Shown here: in pieces, positions 11,276-23,254 of the stretch
How positions within the stretch are numbered: position 1 is the stretch's first letter
How the letters are laid out: every line of letters starts with the position of its first letter
DNA from: Inonotus obliquus
Taxonomy: Eukaryota > Basidiomycota > Agaricomycetes > Hymenochaetales > Hymenochaetaceae
NCBI GenBank assembly: GCA_032164295.1
Contig: JAJHTX010000001.1
Location: 2,356,001-2,420,000 of the forward strand
Reading direction: 5' to 3'
Length of the DNA stretch: 64,000 bases
Notes under the pieces: generated by a model
Database searches by the model: none
What the model was told of the DNA's origin: nothing
The model's input: the letters and a program-made list of their open reading frames with translations, nothing else
Made by a program: the position numbers and the translations under genes

Positions 11276-13916
11276 TCACGCTTCATTACCGCTTGCAAAC
11301 CTGGCTCCATGCCCAGTTTTTGCGCGTGGTCGATGCAGAACTCCAGTACTGGAAGCCTTTTTCTCCTGAGTCTGCGATCCTCCTCTACCACAGACCTCGC
11401 AGATATCACCTTCTTTCAAGTCATCAATCTCGGCTCTAAGGTCTCGAACCTGTCCCTCCAACTCCCATATCTGCCGCTGCCACTTTACACGGGATGTGCG
11501 AATCAGTTCCTTCAGAGCAGCAACGGTGGCTGTCTGGTCTTCATCTTCACCATTTCCCAATAAGCTGAGATGGTCGCTGCCGTAACTGTGAGACGATTCG
11601 GCACCACCACTAAACATTGCGTTCACGGGCGAAGGGATTAAATCACTCGAAGCTATGGTAGTTGGAGATATCAGCGATGAAACTTCTGCATTCCTTGGGG
11701 AATCTGGCCTCTGCTCGTCCGATAAAAACTGCTCGGTGAAATTCTTTGAGAAAAATGAAGATACAGGTCTCAGTTTGAGGGCTGGGAACTGCGTCATGTC
11801 TGCTGGGGCGCTTGTCGGCATCTTCGGTGAAGTTGGTGGGTGAAGCAACTTTGGTGAGTCAGATCTCCTGGATTGAATCATCTGATTCGGGGCATGCGCA
11901 TTGGGCGGGGAAGAGACCTTGATGGATAGCGAAGGGCCCGTCCTCTTTGAACGCGGGTCACCGCCATCGATTCTTGGGGAAGGGGCAATGTCGGGCACGG
12001 GCACACGATGCGTCGATACTTTCGGTGGACGAACGGAAGTGGGAGAGTTTGAGCTCTCAGACTGGGACGAGATACGCCCTCCAGAAAGCGGGAGGGGAGG
12101 AGGGATTTCGGGTATCTTGTCCTTTTCTCTGCTGTTGAACAGTTTCATGAACCCGCTCCTTTTCGGGCGAAGTACCTTTCCACCTATTGGTCCGATAGGG
12201 CTTGGCTGCTTACTGCTGATCGGTGAAAGGGGGGAGGAAATAGCACCCGGCCCAGCCTTGTTGTTGTCCACCGTAAGTAAAGGCAAGAGATGCTTCGTCT
12301 TGCCAGTTGCGCTAGTAGACCTCGCTCTAGGGGTAAAGTCGACCTCGCCGTTATCGTCAGAGTTGTTCCGTGGGAAGGATACAGCACTTGTGGTTGCACT
12401 GCGATTTCTCTCCCTGATTCTCGCTTGTGCCTGTTCCAGACTGATGAGATTGTAAGGAGTCGAGGACGAGAACCCGCCGTTTTCTATTAGGCAAGGTGCG
12501 CTGATGGGCCCTAGTTTTGTTTCCCTCCTTGCTCGCTTCTGCTGAGCCAGCTTCTCTGACGAGTGGACAACATCACGCGCCTCCAGAATATCGGCTCCGG
12601 AAGCCAAAGACACGAGAGAAAAATCTGATGTAGGAGGAGTAGAAATATCGACTCCAGAAGTCGACGCCAACGAGGTAGAAGCAGCGGAAGACGAATGACT
12701 GAGGGTCACCGTCTCTTCCGATGTGGCTAATGTCGCCACGGAGTCATTCCTCATGACAGTAGAACCATTGTCTTGGTCGTGTTTAGCGAGTGGAGTCCTA
12801 CCATGTGTGTGGTATGGTAGAAGGGCCGGATTTGCATAAGGGTGTGTGTATGCAGTGTCCCTATCCTGAACGGGAATGGGAGACGGCGAGTGGGTCCGAA
12901 TATCTACAGTCGAAAATTCTGACCGATTGGGACTAATTGAGTCCCGTCGGCGGACAAGCGCAGACGGAGATTCGCGACCCGAAGAACGTTCAGTATAGGC
13001 AACGGAGCGGGGACTTGACAAAGGAGGATAATAAGAGCTTGTATCGGAGGCGCTAGGAGGTCCTGCTGCTGCGGACCGGTCGCGGTTCGGCCCAAGGTGT
13101 CCAACGGATAGCTTATTGGGGAGACGATTGGCGGAAGCAGTCGAAATGGCAAGTGATGTTGAAGACATGGAAGCCTGTGCAAGAGCCCTGAGGATAGTGT
13201 AGAAGAGCAGACATCAGCCAACTAAGCACTGGATTATCAAGAAGATGAACTAACTGGATTGCACTTCGGGAATTGTTGGTTGCTCCAACGCTTGAGATGG
13301 TATCAAATGAGTACTTTCCCTTTGTTGACATACTTAAATCAAAGCTAGGCCTTGGGGCAGGAGATTTCGAGCCGAAACCGAGATTCCGCATGATACCGGG
13401 CTTTCTGCCACTGAAGACGGAAATGTTATCGTTGCCACCGTCATCTGAGTCTCCGTCGGAGGGACTGCCTTCTTCCTCCCAAGGTGCACGGCTATGTACG
13501 CGCATCTTCGGACCCATCAGGCTCAGGCGAGTCTCAGGATCCTCGTCTTCATCAGGCACCATATTGGAATCGTCCGCATCCGTAGTCCGAAAGCCAGATT
13601 CTGAATATGCCTCCACATCTTCGGAGAGGTCGAGAGAAGAAGCGTTGGGGTCCGCGAGGCGGTCTTTCGAGGAGAGAGGGTATATATCATGTCTGTCGTG
13701 ATAGTCATCGTTGTCATCAAAGCGATTGAAGCGGGGAACAGGAGTTGAGGGTGTGTTTCGATAGGTGTTGTTGTCGAAGTGGCTGTACAAGGAAGGAGAG
13801 TCTGAGCGGTCAGAGAATATAGACATGCGTGTGGGTGGAGGCGGGACGTCTGCTCGTTGAGCACGCTGGTCTAGGAGGGCGCGGACGTGGTCGTCGTTGC
13901 CGCGAAGACCAGGCAT
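11276..13916 (-). CDS. Ser/Pro-rich conserved basidiomycete protein with C-terminal coiled coil and Cys pair
   Basis: I do not recognise a characterised family. Two exons (13255-13916 and 11276-13187) encode about 857 residues. Most of the protein is low-complexity and rich in S, P, T and charged residues, with many SP and TP sites, so it is probably a disordered phosphoprotein. Near the C-terminus a helix of about 40 residues (AALKELIRTSRVKWQRQIWE onward) runs into a short CEVCGRGG motif, possibly half of a zinc site. I chose the ATG at 13916 (MPGLRGNDDHVRALLDQRAQ), because the 40 codons of open frame upstream look like 5' UTR. It is head-to-head with CGR1 across 261 bp. Confidence 0.75.
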
Positions 13917-14177
13917 GACAAGGAGGGATGTGGGGGATAGGAAGAGTATAGGGTAAAAAAGAAGTGATGGTCTGAGTCCAAGGGGAGGGGGACTGGGACT
14001 GAATACCGCCTTGAGTGACCTACCAGTCCATTCCATATATGGTCATCCGCGATCAGATCAGATCGTCCTGGCGGATCAACTTAATTTATATATTAATAAT
14101 TATGTAATTAGAATCATTTTTTCGCCAAGTTTGCGTTCCTCTTCGTTTCCTCATCGGTTCTCATCCTCCCTCCTACA

Positions 14178-14653
14178 ATGGATTCCACTCAAGAACGTCC
14201 TCTTGCTCCCTCAGCCCATGGAAGACAATCTGGTAAGAGCTGGAAGCCTCAGAAATCCGCATCGCGGTCAGTTGATATCAGTTCTTTCTCTCACACTAAT
14301 TCAGTTGTTCTGATAAAACTCTCCATAGGCGGTCACATCTTCCCCCCGGAGTCAAAAGCAAATCATGGGACGATAGAATGGAAAAAGAGAAAAGGGCGGC
14401 TGCTATGAAGAAGCTTGAGGCAGAGTTGAAGGAAGAGAAACAAGCTGAACTCAAGAGGCGAAGAGAGGTCACTTTGGAAAGGAAGAAAGCAGCTGAAGAG
14501 CGCCAGAGGCTGGAGGAGGACAAGGCAAAGGTGCAGCTTCCACGTCTACTATCACACGTTTATGTTTTTCTTATCATCGACTTCCAGATGGGTGCCCGCA
14601 AGGCCGCGCGCTTGAGACGAAAAGCAGGACGGACCAAGAAAATGAATCAATGA
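14178..14653 (+). CDS. CGR1: rRNA-processing protein Cgr1
   Basis: Cgr1 is a small, very basic nucleolar protein needed for maturation of the large ribosomal subunit. Three exons (14178-14266, 14329-14530, 14588-14653) give 118 residues, close to the yeast length. The order of motifs fits the family: a GKSWKPQKSASR segment, then VKSKSWDDRMEKEKR, a long charged helix, and a basic C-terminal tail ending RRKAGRTKKMNQ. The first splice joins CG to GCGG to make Arg-Arg; the second is phase 0. It converges on VPS18 with only 45 bp between the stop codons. Confidence 0.9.
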
Positions 14654-14698
14654 CTTTCGAGTGTAAAATAAGTCCCGCAGAAACAATACGACTAGTCA

Positions 14699-17600
14699 TT
14701 ATACATGCCAGGAATCATCCTCCTCCCCGTCCTTTATGAATGGCTTGTCCAGGCCAGCGACAACTCCCTCGCACAACGGACATGATCCAGCCAGCAGTTC
14801 ATCTAGTTCCTCCCGGGCTTTCTCAGCTTTTCTCGCCATATCGTTCTTTTCGCCCTTATCGCCCACGTTCCACATCCTGTCCAATCCTATTCGATCGAGT
14901 CCCGTGGACCACATGCCTGCACTAATCACCGTCGCCAAAGACTCCGGGACAATTAGATCGCGAAGCTTATCTCCTGCCGAAAGTATATTCCGACCTAGCG
15001 AATTCCCAGTTCGACCACTATTCTGCACGGGTGCAGCGAAGTTGGCCGACAATAGAGTTCTTTGGTTGGTATTTCGGACGCTTGGGTTGCCATGCAGACC
15101 TGGAACAGGAGATGTGATGGATGGCCTATCTGTCGGAAGTTGTTGAGTTGTTTTCATCAGTTCGTTCTGTAGTGCGATCATCCGGCGAAGCGATGCAGCG
15201 GGAAGGTATTCCTTTGCCTGTAACATTAATTCCGCATAAGTCTATCCTGCCTTTCCAAATAGAAACGGATATTACGCACCATCCCGATGAGACAATCGAC
15301 ATGGAAGGTATGCTGACACGGAAATACATAAAACTGTCGCGCGAGAAGCGAGAAATGGCATTCCGTACATCGGTCTGCGGCATCAATAACGACAAACCGA
15401 TTTCGTAAAGCGTTTATGTCTGCTTTGATTGCTTCCGCGTTTTTCGTCGTTTCATCCATCTCAGCCTTTAGCGAATCAATGTGCGCTGAATATTCTTCCA
15501 GGGCCGTGCAAATCTCTTCCTTGAAATCGTCGATAACGACAAAGTCAGGGAAAAATGGAAGGATGTCCTCAATCTTCAGCAAATCAGTGCTCTCCAAAAA
15601 TGCCATAGCACTGCACAAAACCTAATAAGAGAAAATATACGTAGACTGGCTGGAAGACTCACCTTTTGATGTCCTTCTTATCTTGGACGACGTACTTTGC
15701 AATCTTTAACCACAACTTTTTCCGCAGCTGTTGATCATCTTCTGGCATATCAGCGTTTATTTTTGCGAGCTCCAAGTCGCCTTTCTTGAGGGCGAGATCT
15801 ACGCTATTTTCCCACAGACCCATCTTCGAGTAGATAAGAACACATGAACGTGTTTTGCCTGATCGAATGCATAAGCGTAACGCGTAGTCAAGATCGTAGT
15901 AGGGTTTGTCCGTGAGCGGATCCACCGGTGCAGTGGAAAGGAACCGGAGAAGTGGTCCCTCGTCGTCGCTTCCTGCCGCTGGAGGACAAGATGCGTGGAG
16001 CGTGATGAGGAGATTGTGTATCGTTGGTGAAGTGCTGCCTTGGCTGAAGACTACGTGGTTAAGGTACCGGATGGCATGGTTCGGCTGGAGGGGATCGCGA
16101 GGAGCGGCAGGTGAAAGTGCTTGTGTACGGAGCAATGCAGGCACAAGACGAAGAGGATTAAGTGCAGGTTGACGAAGCCAGGATTCGACGGTTTCTCGGG
16201 GTGTATGGCGCATTAGAACCGGCGCGAATCGATAGTAGAGCTCAAGATCAGACTGGCGATTTAACACATCGATGGCCTTGGCCCATTCTTCTTCTAGGAT
16301 CCAATGCTCAGCGACACGTTCAAGATCGCCGACAACAGTAGCGAAGTGCAAGTATATATCCGTTCGGCCATGACTTTGAATCAACTCGTACACAGTCTTG
16401 GTGTCCAAGTCGCTCCTGTACGTTTCGAGGAAATGTCGCATTTCTTCCTCGACAAGGATCAATGCTGTTCTTAGATCCTCCACATCATGTGAGACTGATT
16501 CAGAAGCAGCAACATCTTCCAGCTCGTTGCATCTTGAAAGATACAGTTCGACCAGCCACGTTGCTAGCATCATTCGTTGCGTAAGGTCCTCGAAGGGAAT
16601 GTCAGTAGACTATCCTGATGCAACACCATAGGACTGCTCTTACTGTTCGTCTGGTCCTTTCTAGTCTGGAGATGAGGTAATATCGCAAGGCTTCCCGTTC
16701 ACCAGCGTCAATGAGCTTCAAAGTTACTTCCTCAAAGCTAGCAGAGCTCTGAGCGTAACATTGGGCAGACTGGATAAAGCGACCATCGTGAAAGAACCGA
16801 TCTGCTTGGGCGATCAGCACCTGGTCGCGTTGACTGGCCGTCTAGACGAAACACTTCAGCTTGAAAAGATGGCGATGGAGGAAAGGTCGCACCTTTGCGT
16901 AACGAAGGGCTATCTCAAAGTCGCCTTTCTCTAAATATACTCTCCAAATATCGCGAGTCTCATTTGATGTATTTAGCTCGAACAAAGAAGAGTCCGTATA
17001 TAACCAGTATGTTTTTCGAACTGGGTCGGCGGTAACGCCTCGCACTTCCTCATTCGGTTTCTGCAATGATTAGTGAGCATGAGAAATGTACCATCAGCTT
17101 GACACACACCAGGGGGAGACCTTCTTCGTACACCGTAGCCTCGTTTAGATTACATATTCCAATGACGCGATCGCTGTAGAGCAGGAGGAAATGGAACTCG
17201 GTAAGACTGATCGACAGTGGTTGCAATACCGGGGCCGCGCCATTTGTCGATGAGGTTTGAAGGTTAGGGAAGGGCAGAAGTTGAGCCGAATCGATGAATT
17301 CATCAGAATTGGAAGAAAGGTTCATTGTCCCATGATAGATTCCCTGAGCTTCATCAGTATTCAGTATCTAGCGGCGCCTTGTTTTGATAGTAAGTGCGAC
17401 AAACCTGTCATCCACGCCATGGTTTTCGGAAGCGACTGCGCTTGATCCGCATTCGTTGTAAAGAAGTGTAACTCGGATTGTTGAGTTTCGCCAGGAAGTT
17501 CGAGTATTTCTGTACAGGGCGTAAGAAATAATGAAGGCCGGACAAGAATAAAGTTGCTTACTTGGAGCGATATCTCGATACCTAGCAAACAGTGGTGCGA

Positions 17601-18510
17601 AAAGCCGGTTACTATCTTCTGGGCGCTTGTCTAGGCTTCCTTCGAGCTGGTATATTCGTGAAGGAGTAGTAATGACAACAATAGCGTGCTTCGGATCCAA
17701 AGGGGGTAACAGCTGGAATTGGACACCTGTGATTGGTGGTCGCTCTGGTAATGAAAAGACGGGTGCGACGTAGCGCTCCTGAGATTTGAAGAAATCCTCT
17801 TCGGCATCGAGAAGCGCCTCGTGTAAGGTTCCGTTCCTCGCTCCTATGAGAAATTCCCGAGATGAAGTTGAACCGGATGACGATAGAAGTCCCGCCTTAT
17901 TCCATGCAATGCTTTCTATGACCATTTTGAAGTTCTTGAGTTGCTTGAACTTCTTCCATCCGCGGAATAGGTACCAGTTTTCGCCTTGTGTTGAAGTGAC
18001 AATGAGATGCCGTCCCGAGGGGTCGAGGAAGACTTTGTACAATGTCATCTCAATCGGCTTTCGCTGGATTGGGATCTTGACGACATGCTCAGGTCGCGAA
18101 AGTTCAATTATAATGACCAAGTTGTTGGATAGACCCATCACTAGAAGGTCCGAGGAGACAGCAAGAGAGATCAGAGGAGCAGGCGGTGAGTACTGCACTC
18201 TTCCGAGTTCGAATATAGGAGAAGAGGGTGCTCCCGAAGTTGGGTAGTGCGAAGCTTCCAGCTGTGAACAGCATCAGACACGGCATAGAGGTATCCCTGT
18301 GAGGGCTTACTGGACCAGCTAATGCGTCAATGTTTTCTTGTTCATCTGCATCATCGTACGGAGACGGCTCGAAACCTTCGTAATCGAGCTTTGGGAGGTT
18401 GAGTGCACTGCGCGACAGAACCCCGAACGGTGTGCCAGAGTGCTCGACATCTAAGCAGGTCAAAGCCTAAGTACTGGGTTGAGTGTGAATCACTTACAGT
18501 CGTCAAACAT
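14699..18510 (-). CDS. VPS18: Vacuolar sorting protein Vps18 (CORVET/HOPS core, RING)
   Basis: Vps18 (yeast Pep3) is a core subunit of the HOPS and CORVET tethers that drive fusion at endosomes and vacuoles. The N-terminal half is the Pep3/Vps18 beta-propeller region (for example VQYSPPAPLISLAVSSDLLV and FRGWKKFKQLKNFKMVIESI). The centre is a clathrin-repeat-like alpha solenoid (LELYYRFAPVLMRHTPRETV, YALRLCIRSGKTRSCVLIYS). The C-terminus is a RING-type zinc finger: CTECHFSLL, then PCQHTFHVDC, and a distant CPLCE. The first exon is only 13 nt: the ATG at 18510 followed by a splice gives MFDDYVEHSGTPFGVLSR. About a dozen exons are present. It is head-to-head with the SHB17-like gene. Confidence 0.9.
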
Positions 18511-18800
18511 TGTTAGAGGTGAAAGGTGAAGTGGTATACCTACGGCACGGATCGACAAAACGCATGTGAGTACTTACATACGAGCACGTGCTTGGAAGAT
18601 CATAATTAAATGATGGTCACAACATATTACCACGGTTCCCTTTATTTCACCGATTGGTCACCTCACCTTCCAAGATTGGGGGGCCGAATATCTGATTTAT
18701 ACGACTTTTTGACCGGGACATGAATAGCCCCACCCTCCTCTCCATAGTATAGTATAGTACACCATCACCTACCTCTCCTCATCATCATTCGAACACAGTC
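18511..18800. promoter_or_regulatory. Bidirectional promoter, VPS18 / SHB17-like
   Basis: This is a 290 bp divergent promoter. It contains three tandem copies of atagt at 18744-18758, which create TATA-like sequence about 45 bp before the SHB17-like start, and a CACGTG hexamer near 18584. Function is inferred from position only. Confidence 0.55.
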
Positions 18801-19818
18801 ATGACATTGACAGAGCCAAAGCCCATGCCCCGTCTCTTTCTCGTTAGACATGGAGAAACAGAATGGACCATCAACGGGTAAGCTATGCTGTGGTCTCCGT
18901 CATTATCAAATATTGTTCACAACGTCCTATTTCCAGGCGTCACGTTAGTATGCATTCACTGATATGCTGTCGTATAATCTCATGTCTCTTCTAAGACTGG
19001 CAGAAGTGACATTCCGCTCACCGCTAATGGTGAAGGCGCTATAAAGGAGTGCGCGCCTGTCCTTGTCGGCCAAGGCAGTCAGTATATGCGCTCACTGTTG
19101 TTTGTTTGATCATTGATAACTCACGCCGTCGAATTTTAAAGAGCTTTTGGATCCCGACAATATATGTCATGTTTTCGTTTCACCTCGTATTCGGGCACGT
19201 CGAACATTCGAGGTGATTCAAGATCATTTATTATTCACCGTACATGCCGCATATATTGACCCCCATTCGTAGCTCCTGTTCGCCGGCATACCAGGTCTGC
19301 CACCTCATCTTGTCACTGAGGAGGTCCGCGAATGGGACTATGGAGACTACGAAGGTCTTACACCCCAAGAGATAAAGGAAAGGGACAAGTATTGGTCTAT
19401 TTGGAGGACAGGTTGTCCTGGTGGTGAAAGTTCCGAACAAATGACTAAGCGCGTCGATGCAGTAATCGAAAAGGTGCAAGAGTATCATCGACGCTACTTT
19501 GAAGAGGGTGTAGGGAAGCGCGATATCGTCATTGTCTCCCATGGACATTTCAGTCGCGTCCTCATAGCACGATGGGTGCAATTCCCTATAAGCCTTGGTA
19601 AGAGCACTCGGAATCCATTCCGAAGCCAAATTCATAAATGTGATCACAGGAACACACTTCCACTTCGAGCCCGCCGGTGTAAGTCTGTCTTTAGAAGTCC
19701 TCCTAGATTACTCACTTATTATAAAATCCAGGTCGCAATCCTCAGCTATAATCACCGCAATCTGAAGGAGACTGCTTTGAATGCCTTGAATTTGAATGCA
19801 GACCATAAGATTCACTAG
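18801..19818 (+). CDS. Histidine phosphatase superfamily enzyme, SHB17-like (sedoheptulose-1,7-bisphosphatase type)
   Basis: This belongs to the phosphoglycerate mutase-like histidine phosphatases. The phosphorylated histidine lies in LFLVRHGETEW and the second catalytic histidine in VSHGHFSRVL. It resembles yeast Shb17, which dephosphorylates sedoheptulose-1,7-bisphosphate and feeds ribose synthesis: shared blocks are TGRSDIPLTANGEGA, LDPDNICHVFVSPRIRARRT, REWDYGDYEG and WSIWRTGCPGGES. At least six exons with short introns are visible, and the first intron splits the N-terminal histidine domain. The final exon ends ALNLNADHKIH before a TAG at 19818. The superfamily is certain; the substrate is inferred from motif similarity. 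Confidence 0.82.
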
Positions 19819-19939
19819 ATTATACGACAGTTAGATGACACATTAGAGTACCGCGTCGGTTAAAAGTCTTTCTGGCGCAGAGAATTTCACAAAGCCCATG
19901 TAGAATAGCGACCCCAGCAGTTAAACGAACTAGATCCAA

Positions 19940-21147
19940 TTAATCGTTTTCGTCTGCTGAACTCTGCCTTGGACGTCTCCGCACTTCAGAACGGGCTTCA
20001 GTCGTAGTCTGAGGTACGAGAGAAGTCTCTTCCCCTTCGCTTTCCTCTTTGATACGTACTGATGAACGGCGTCGCAATCGAGTTGTAATGGTTGGCTCTT
20101 CAGTGGCCAATTCAGATTCTATGTTGCATTGTTCAACTAGTTTCCAAGCAGATAACTTGATCGCATACCTGATTCCTCCTTCTTCACTGCTGGACCAGGG
20201 TCGACTGGTGCGCCTTGCAATGCCGACGGAAGAAGGCACCCCGCAAGAACAAGGGCAGATACGATGAAAAATGCCACAGCTCCTGCTATGGCGAAGCTCA
20301 ACGGAGCAGCTGAAACGATTCGACTATAGATACAAAATAATGGTAAGGACTGGCTGTAATTGGGATACTCGCATAATTACGTACCGTAACCCTTGAGGAC
20401 GAGCAATTCCATGCAGAGAAGCAGTGATAACGCTGACTTCACGCCCTTCACCACGTCCAATTGTTCTCCAGCTATCCTTACGCCCGACTTCAATATGTGC
20501 TCTTACACGGTTTACACCAGTGACAAGAGATGATGCGAGTGGCACATTCATTTGAACAACGCGAGAAGGACGCGTCAGCGGAAGAATACCAGGTGAAGGC
20601 GGTAAGATAATAGCCTAGTCAAAATCATGATAAGTAACGTTTTGCCCAAGAGTAGACCAGTCCCACATACTGGTCTTCGAACTTCCGTTATAGTCGCATT
20701 AGAGAGCGAGGCGACTCTTAGGGAGGTCATAAAGTTTCCGAGGTCATAGTTCGTCTCGGTCGCTGGTACTTTGAGTTGCAAAGTGATTTCATAAGGTTGA
20801 GTTGTAGACAAAGAAGATATTTCAACATCCGCATAAGGGACCGCATTGTCCCTATGTAAAGTATGTGAGCTTGAAACCCAGAGAACATTCATCAAGAGGA
20901 CGTGCCCATAATGAAAATAGACTGGTATGCGCCATCCTTGCGGAACGGTTGACCAAACTATCCACCCAGCAATGAATGAAAACAGCAATAGAAGAGGCAG
21001 AGCTACGGCGCAAATTATCAAAGGTACAAGTTGGGGTGACCGGTTTCTGAGCTGTAACAGCACATCTTCAGCGAAAGACGACAGCAAGTTCAGCCATGGT
21101 TCATAGAATGGAGAATTATTTTGCGATGAGCGGGCATTCGATGCCAT
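19940..21147 (-). CDS. Seipin (adipose-regulatory protein family)
   Basis: Seipin is an ER membrane protein that forms rings at ER-lipid droplet contacts and organises droplet formation. The start ATG at 21147 gives MASNARSSQNNSPFYEPW. An N-terminal membrane segment follows (VPLIICAVALPLLLLFSFIA). Then comes the lumenal domain with hallmarks GWRIPVYFHYG, VPYADVEISSL and NYDLGNFMTSLRV. A second membrane segment (FAIAGAVAFFIVSALVLAGC) precedes a cytosolic tail rich in Arg, Glu and Ser that ends RRRPRQSSADEND. The two-helix topology and domain order match fungal seipins. It is head-to-head with the next gene and converges on the SHB17-like gene with 121 bp between stop codons. Confidence 0.85.
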
Positions 21148-21307
21148 TTTTCAGAGGATAACCTAAGAGGCGGCTGTCATGGGTTATTGGGGAGGAAAGA
21201 CGTTGTATGTATGTACTGACAGTAGTTTGACGGGGAAGGTTCATGGGCACGTGCAGCATCTTGCACGAGCGCGAGTTCCCCAACTCAACATTTCAACTGA
21301 AGCCGAC

Positions 21308-21952
21308 ATGGCATCGGTCTCTGACCCTCGCTCTCTGCTAGGGAGTTCGCCTACTGCAGAGCCCTTGCGGGCCTATCTAAAACAGGACGCTGACTCGACA
21401 CCATCAAAAGAAGTCCCATCTCCTGAAATCAAGTCCTACTCAGATGCTCTCTACAAGAATTACTATCCTCTCGGATTGAGCCTTATGTTCATTGATAAAG
21501 AAAGCTCAAAGTCTATAAAGGGCGTCGATTCAAACAGCGAGAGTCTCGTACTCGATAGCATCGACATCTATAATTCCATGCAAGGGCAGGAGGAAGAAGA
21601 CTCGCAGGTCTCGAAGGCATCATCGAGGAGCGCTAAAGAGTACGCACCGTACCCTGCAAAGCTTATTCTCCCGCTCCTCCCCGGAACAGTCAACGATAAA
21701 CCGAGGCCGACAGAACTCACGATTGAACCATCGCTGACAGGCAAGGACTTGTTGCTGGCCCTCGGGGAGCCAGACAGGAAGGGTGGTGGAACAGGTCCAT
21801 CTTCTGGATCAATCAACATTTATTGCGAGTGGTCTCAGGACGGGATTATGATCGAGTTTGGGGGATCGGATGCGAGAGGGCCGCACGCTTGGGAACGGGG
21901 AAAGGACGCGGAATGGAGAGTGTTGACGCTGTTCCGACCGAAAGTATCATAG
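21308..21952 (+). CDS. Conserved protein of unknown function
   Basis: I do not recognise this family. One intronless frame of 214 residues starts at MASVSDPRSLLGSSPTAEPL. It has an acidic, Ser-rich centre and a C-terminal part that looks folded: LTIEPSLTGKDLLLALGEPD, then SINIYCEWSQDGIMIEFGG and WRVLTLFRPKVS. An N-terminal block, YKNYYPLGLSLMFI, also looks structured, so two halves of one small domain may be split by the low-complexity insert. An in-frame codon at 21179 would add 43 residues, but 21308 gives a better start and leaves a promoter of 160 bp shared with seipin. Confidence 0.7.
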   Translation: MASVSDPRSLLGSSPTAEPLRAYLKQDADSTPSKEVPSPEIKSYSDALYKNYYPLGLSLMFIDKESSKSIKGVDSNSESLVLDSIDIYNSMQGQEEEDSQVSKASSRSAKEYAPYPAKLILPLLPGTVNDKPRPTELTIEPSLTGKDLLLALGEPDRKGGGTGPSSGSINIYCEWSQDGIMIEFGGSDARGPHAWERGKDAEWRVLTLFRPKVS

Positions 21953-22178
21953 GAATAATTCACGCAATCACACGCAAAATGGTAAAGGACACATCTTCCC
22001 GCAGGTAGTTTCTGAGTACTGTTAGCAGTGACAAGATCATGGTACGGAAGCAATTGAATGTAATAGGCTTAATATATAGACATCATATGCATGTGAATCT
22101 CCATTTCTAATCTTGAGTGTCGTCATATAATGGTCCATCCCCCACCGTGAATGCAGTCCCATCTTTCACTCTGCTACC

Positions 22179-23044
22179 ATGGCGGTACCACCAGAAATGA
22201 CTACCCTCGACATTTCGGGGACATATACAATGGTATCCTTGATCATTAGACGCATATAGGCCAGTTCTAACACCCTGCTATAGAATAAGACCCTTAGTGA
22301 CGGTAGGCTTTGCACGGCACAGCATATGGCGTCTATATTGACTAATGGTCTATGGCAGACCCGGACGAGATTCTTCGTCTGCAAGGTCTTAGCTGGGTCA
22401 GGCGGACGCTCATTGCGTCCATTACCATTACTCTTTACGTCAAGCACCACAAAGATGGTGAGGGCAAGGAGCACATAGATATCGAACAAGTTGGTACGGG
22501 CGGTTTCAAGGGCAATACTGAGCTGCGCACCCTTGACTGGACAATCCGTCATACTGACGATCCTATCTTCGGTCCGGTTGGTGAGTGTGGTATAAGTGGG
22601 ACTACCTTGCATTTGCTCACTGAAGCGTGTATAGCTGGCAAGTCTCGCAGAGTGAAAATTGATGAGATTGAATATGACTGGCACAAGGAGAACTGGACGC
22701 CGGATACTGTCGAACATGGTCTGGTCGAGTCTTACGTAGAGAGTGATACGGAAAAGAGCGGAAGAACATGGATAGCCCACCAGGTGCGGAAAAAAGGTCG
22801 TTTTAGAGTCCACCCATATGTCTGACGTCAATTTATAGATCTGGGGGTTTTCGGTTGTTAACGAGGAAAGAAGGTACGTTAGGAGGATCCATTTCACAGG
22901 CCCACAAGGCGAAGATGTTCTCCGAGTCTTGGTGTATGATTACCGTCAGTACTTGTCCAGATGGCGTGTGGTATCGGTACTCACGAGTTATTCGCAGACG
23001 GTCCTAACACGCATGCCGAGGAAGTAGTAGTCGCTGCGGATTGA
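22179..23044 (+). CDS. Conserved fungal lipocalin-like protein
   Basis: This is a small fungal protein likely to bind a lipophilic ligand or adopt a beta-barrel; that role is inferred from pattern, not established. The N-terminus reads MAVPPEMTTLDISGTYTM and continues after splicing to NKTLSDDPDEILRLQGLSW. Further blocks are HIDIEQVGTGG, RTLDWTIRHTDDPIFGPVAG, SYVESDTEKSGRTWIAHQ and IWGFSVVNEERRYVRRIHF. Alternating strands and a GxY motif near the N-terminus recall lipocalins. Five introns are readable, including one that leaves a 19 nt exon (NKTLSD plus one base). The last exon ends THAEEVVVAAD with TGA at 23044. An antisense frame of 243 codons over this gene is a shadow. Confidence 0.78.
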
Positions 23045-23254
23045 TATCTTCCGTATGTATGTAGGCAACACAGTACTATACAGAAATAGCCTGTGATAAT
23101 GAGTAATCTTGTTGGTTTGACATAAGCAAAGTTTGCTGTGCACCGATGGTGACGAATAGAATCATTGCATGGTAACTGCCACCCGCATGCTTGTTTCCGT
23201 CCCAGAGTTCTCTTGGGTCGTCGTCAATGCCTTACGTCTCTGTACATCCCCCTA

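Noticed and set aside
22166..22897. Open frame of 243 codons, minus strand
   Set aside because: It runs opposite to the lipocalin-like gene, which has consistent splice sites and phases; the antisense frame has no recognisable domain.
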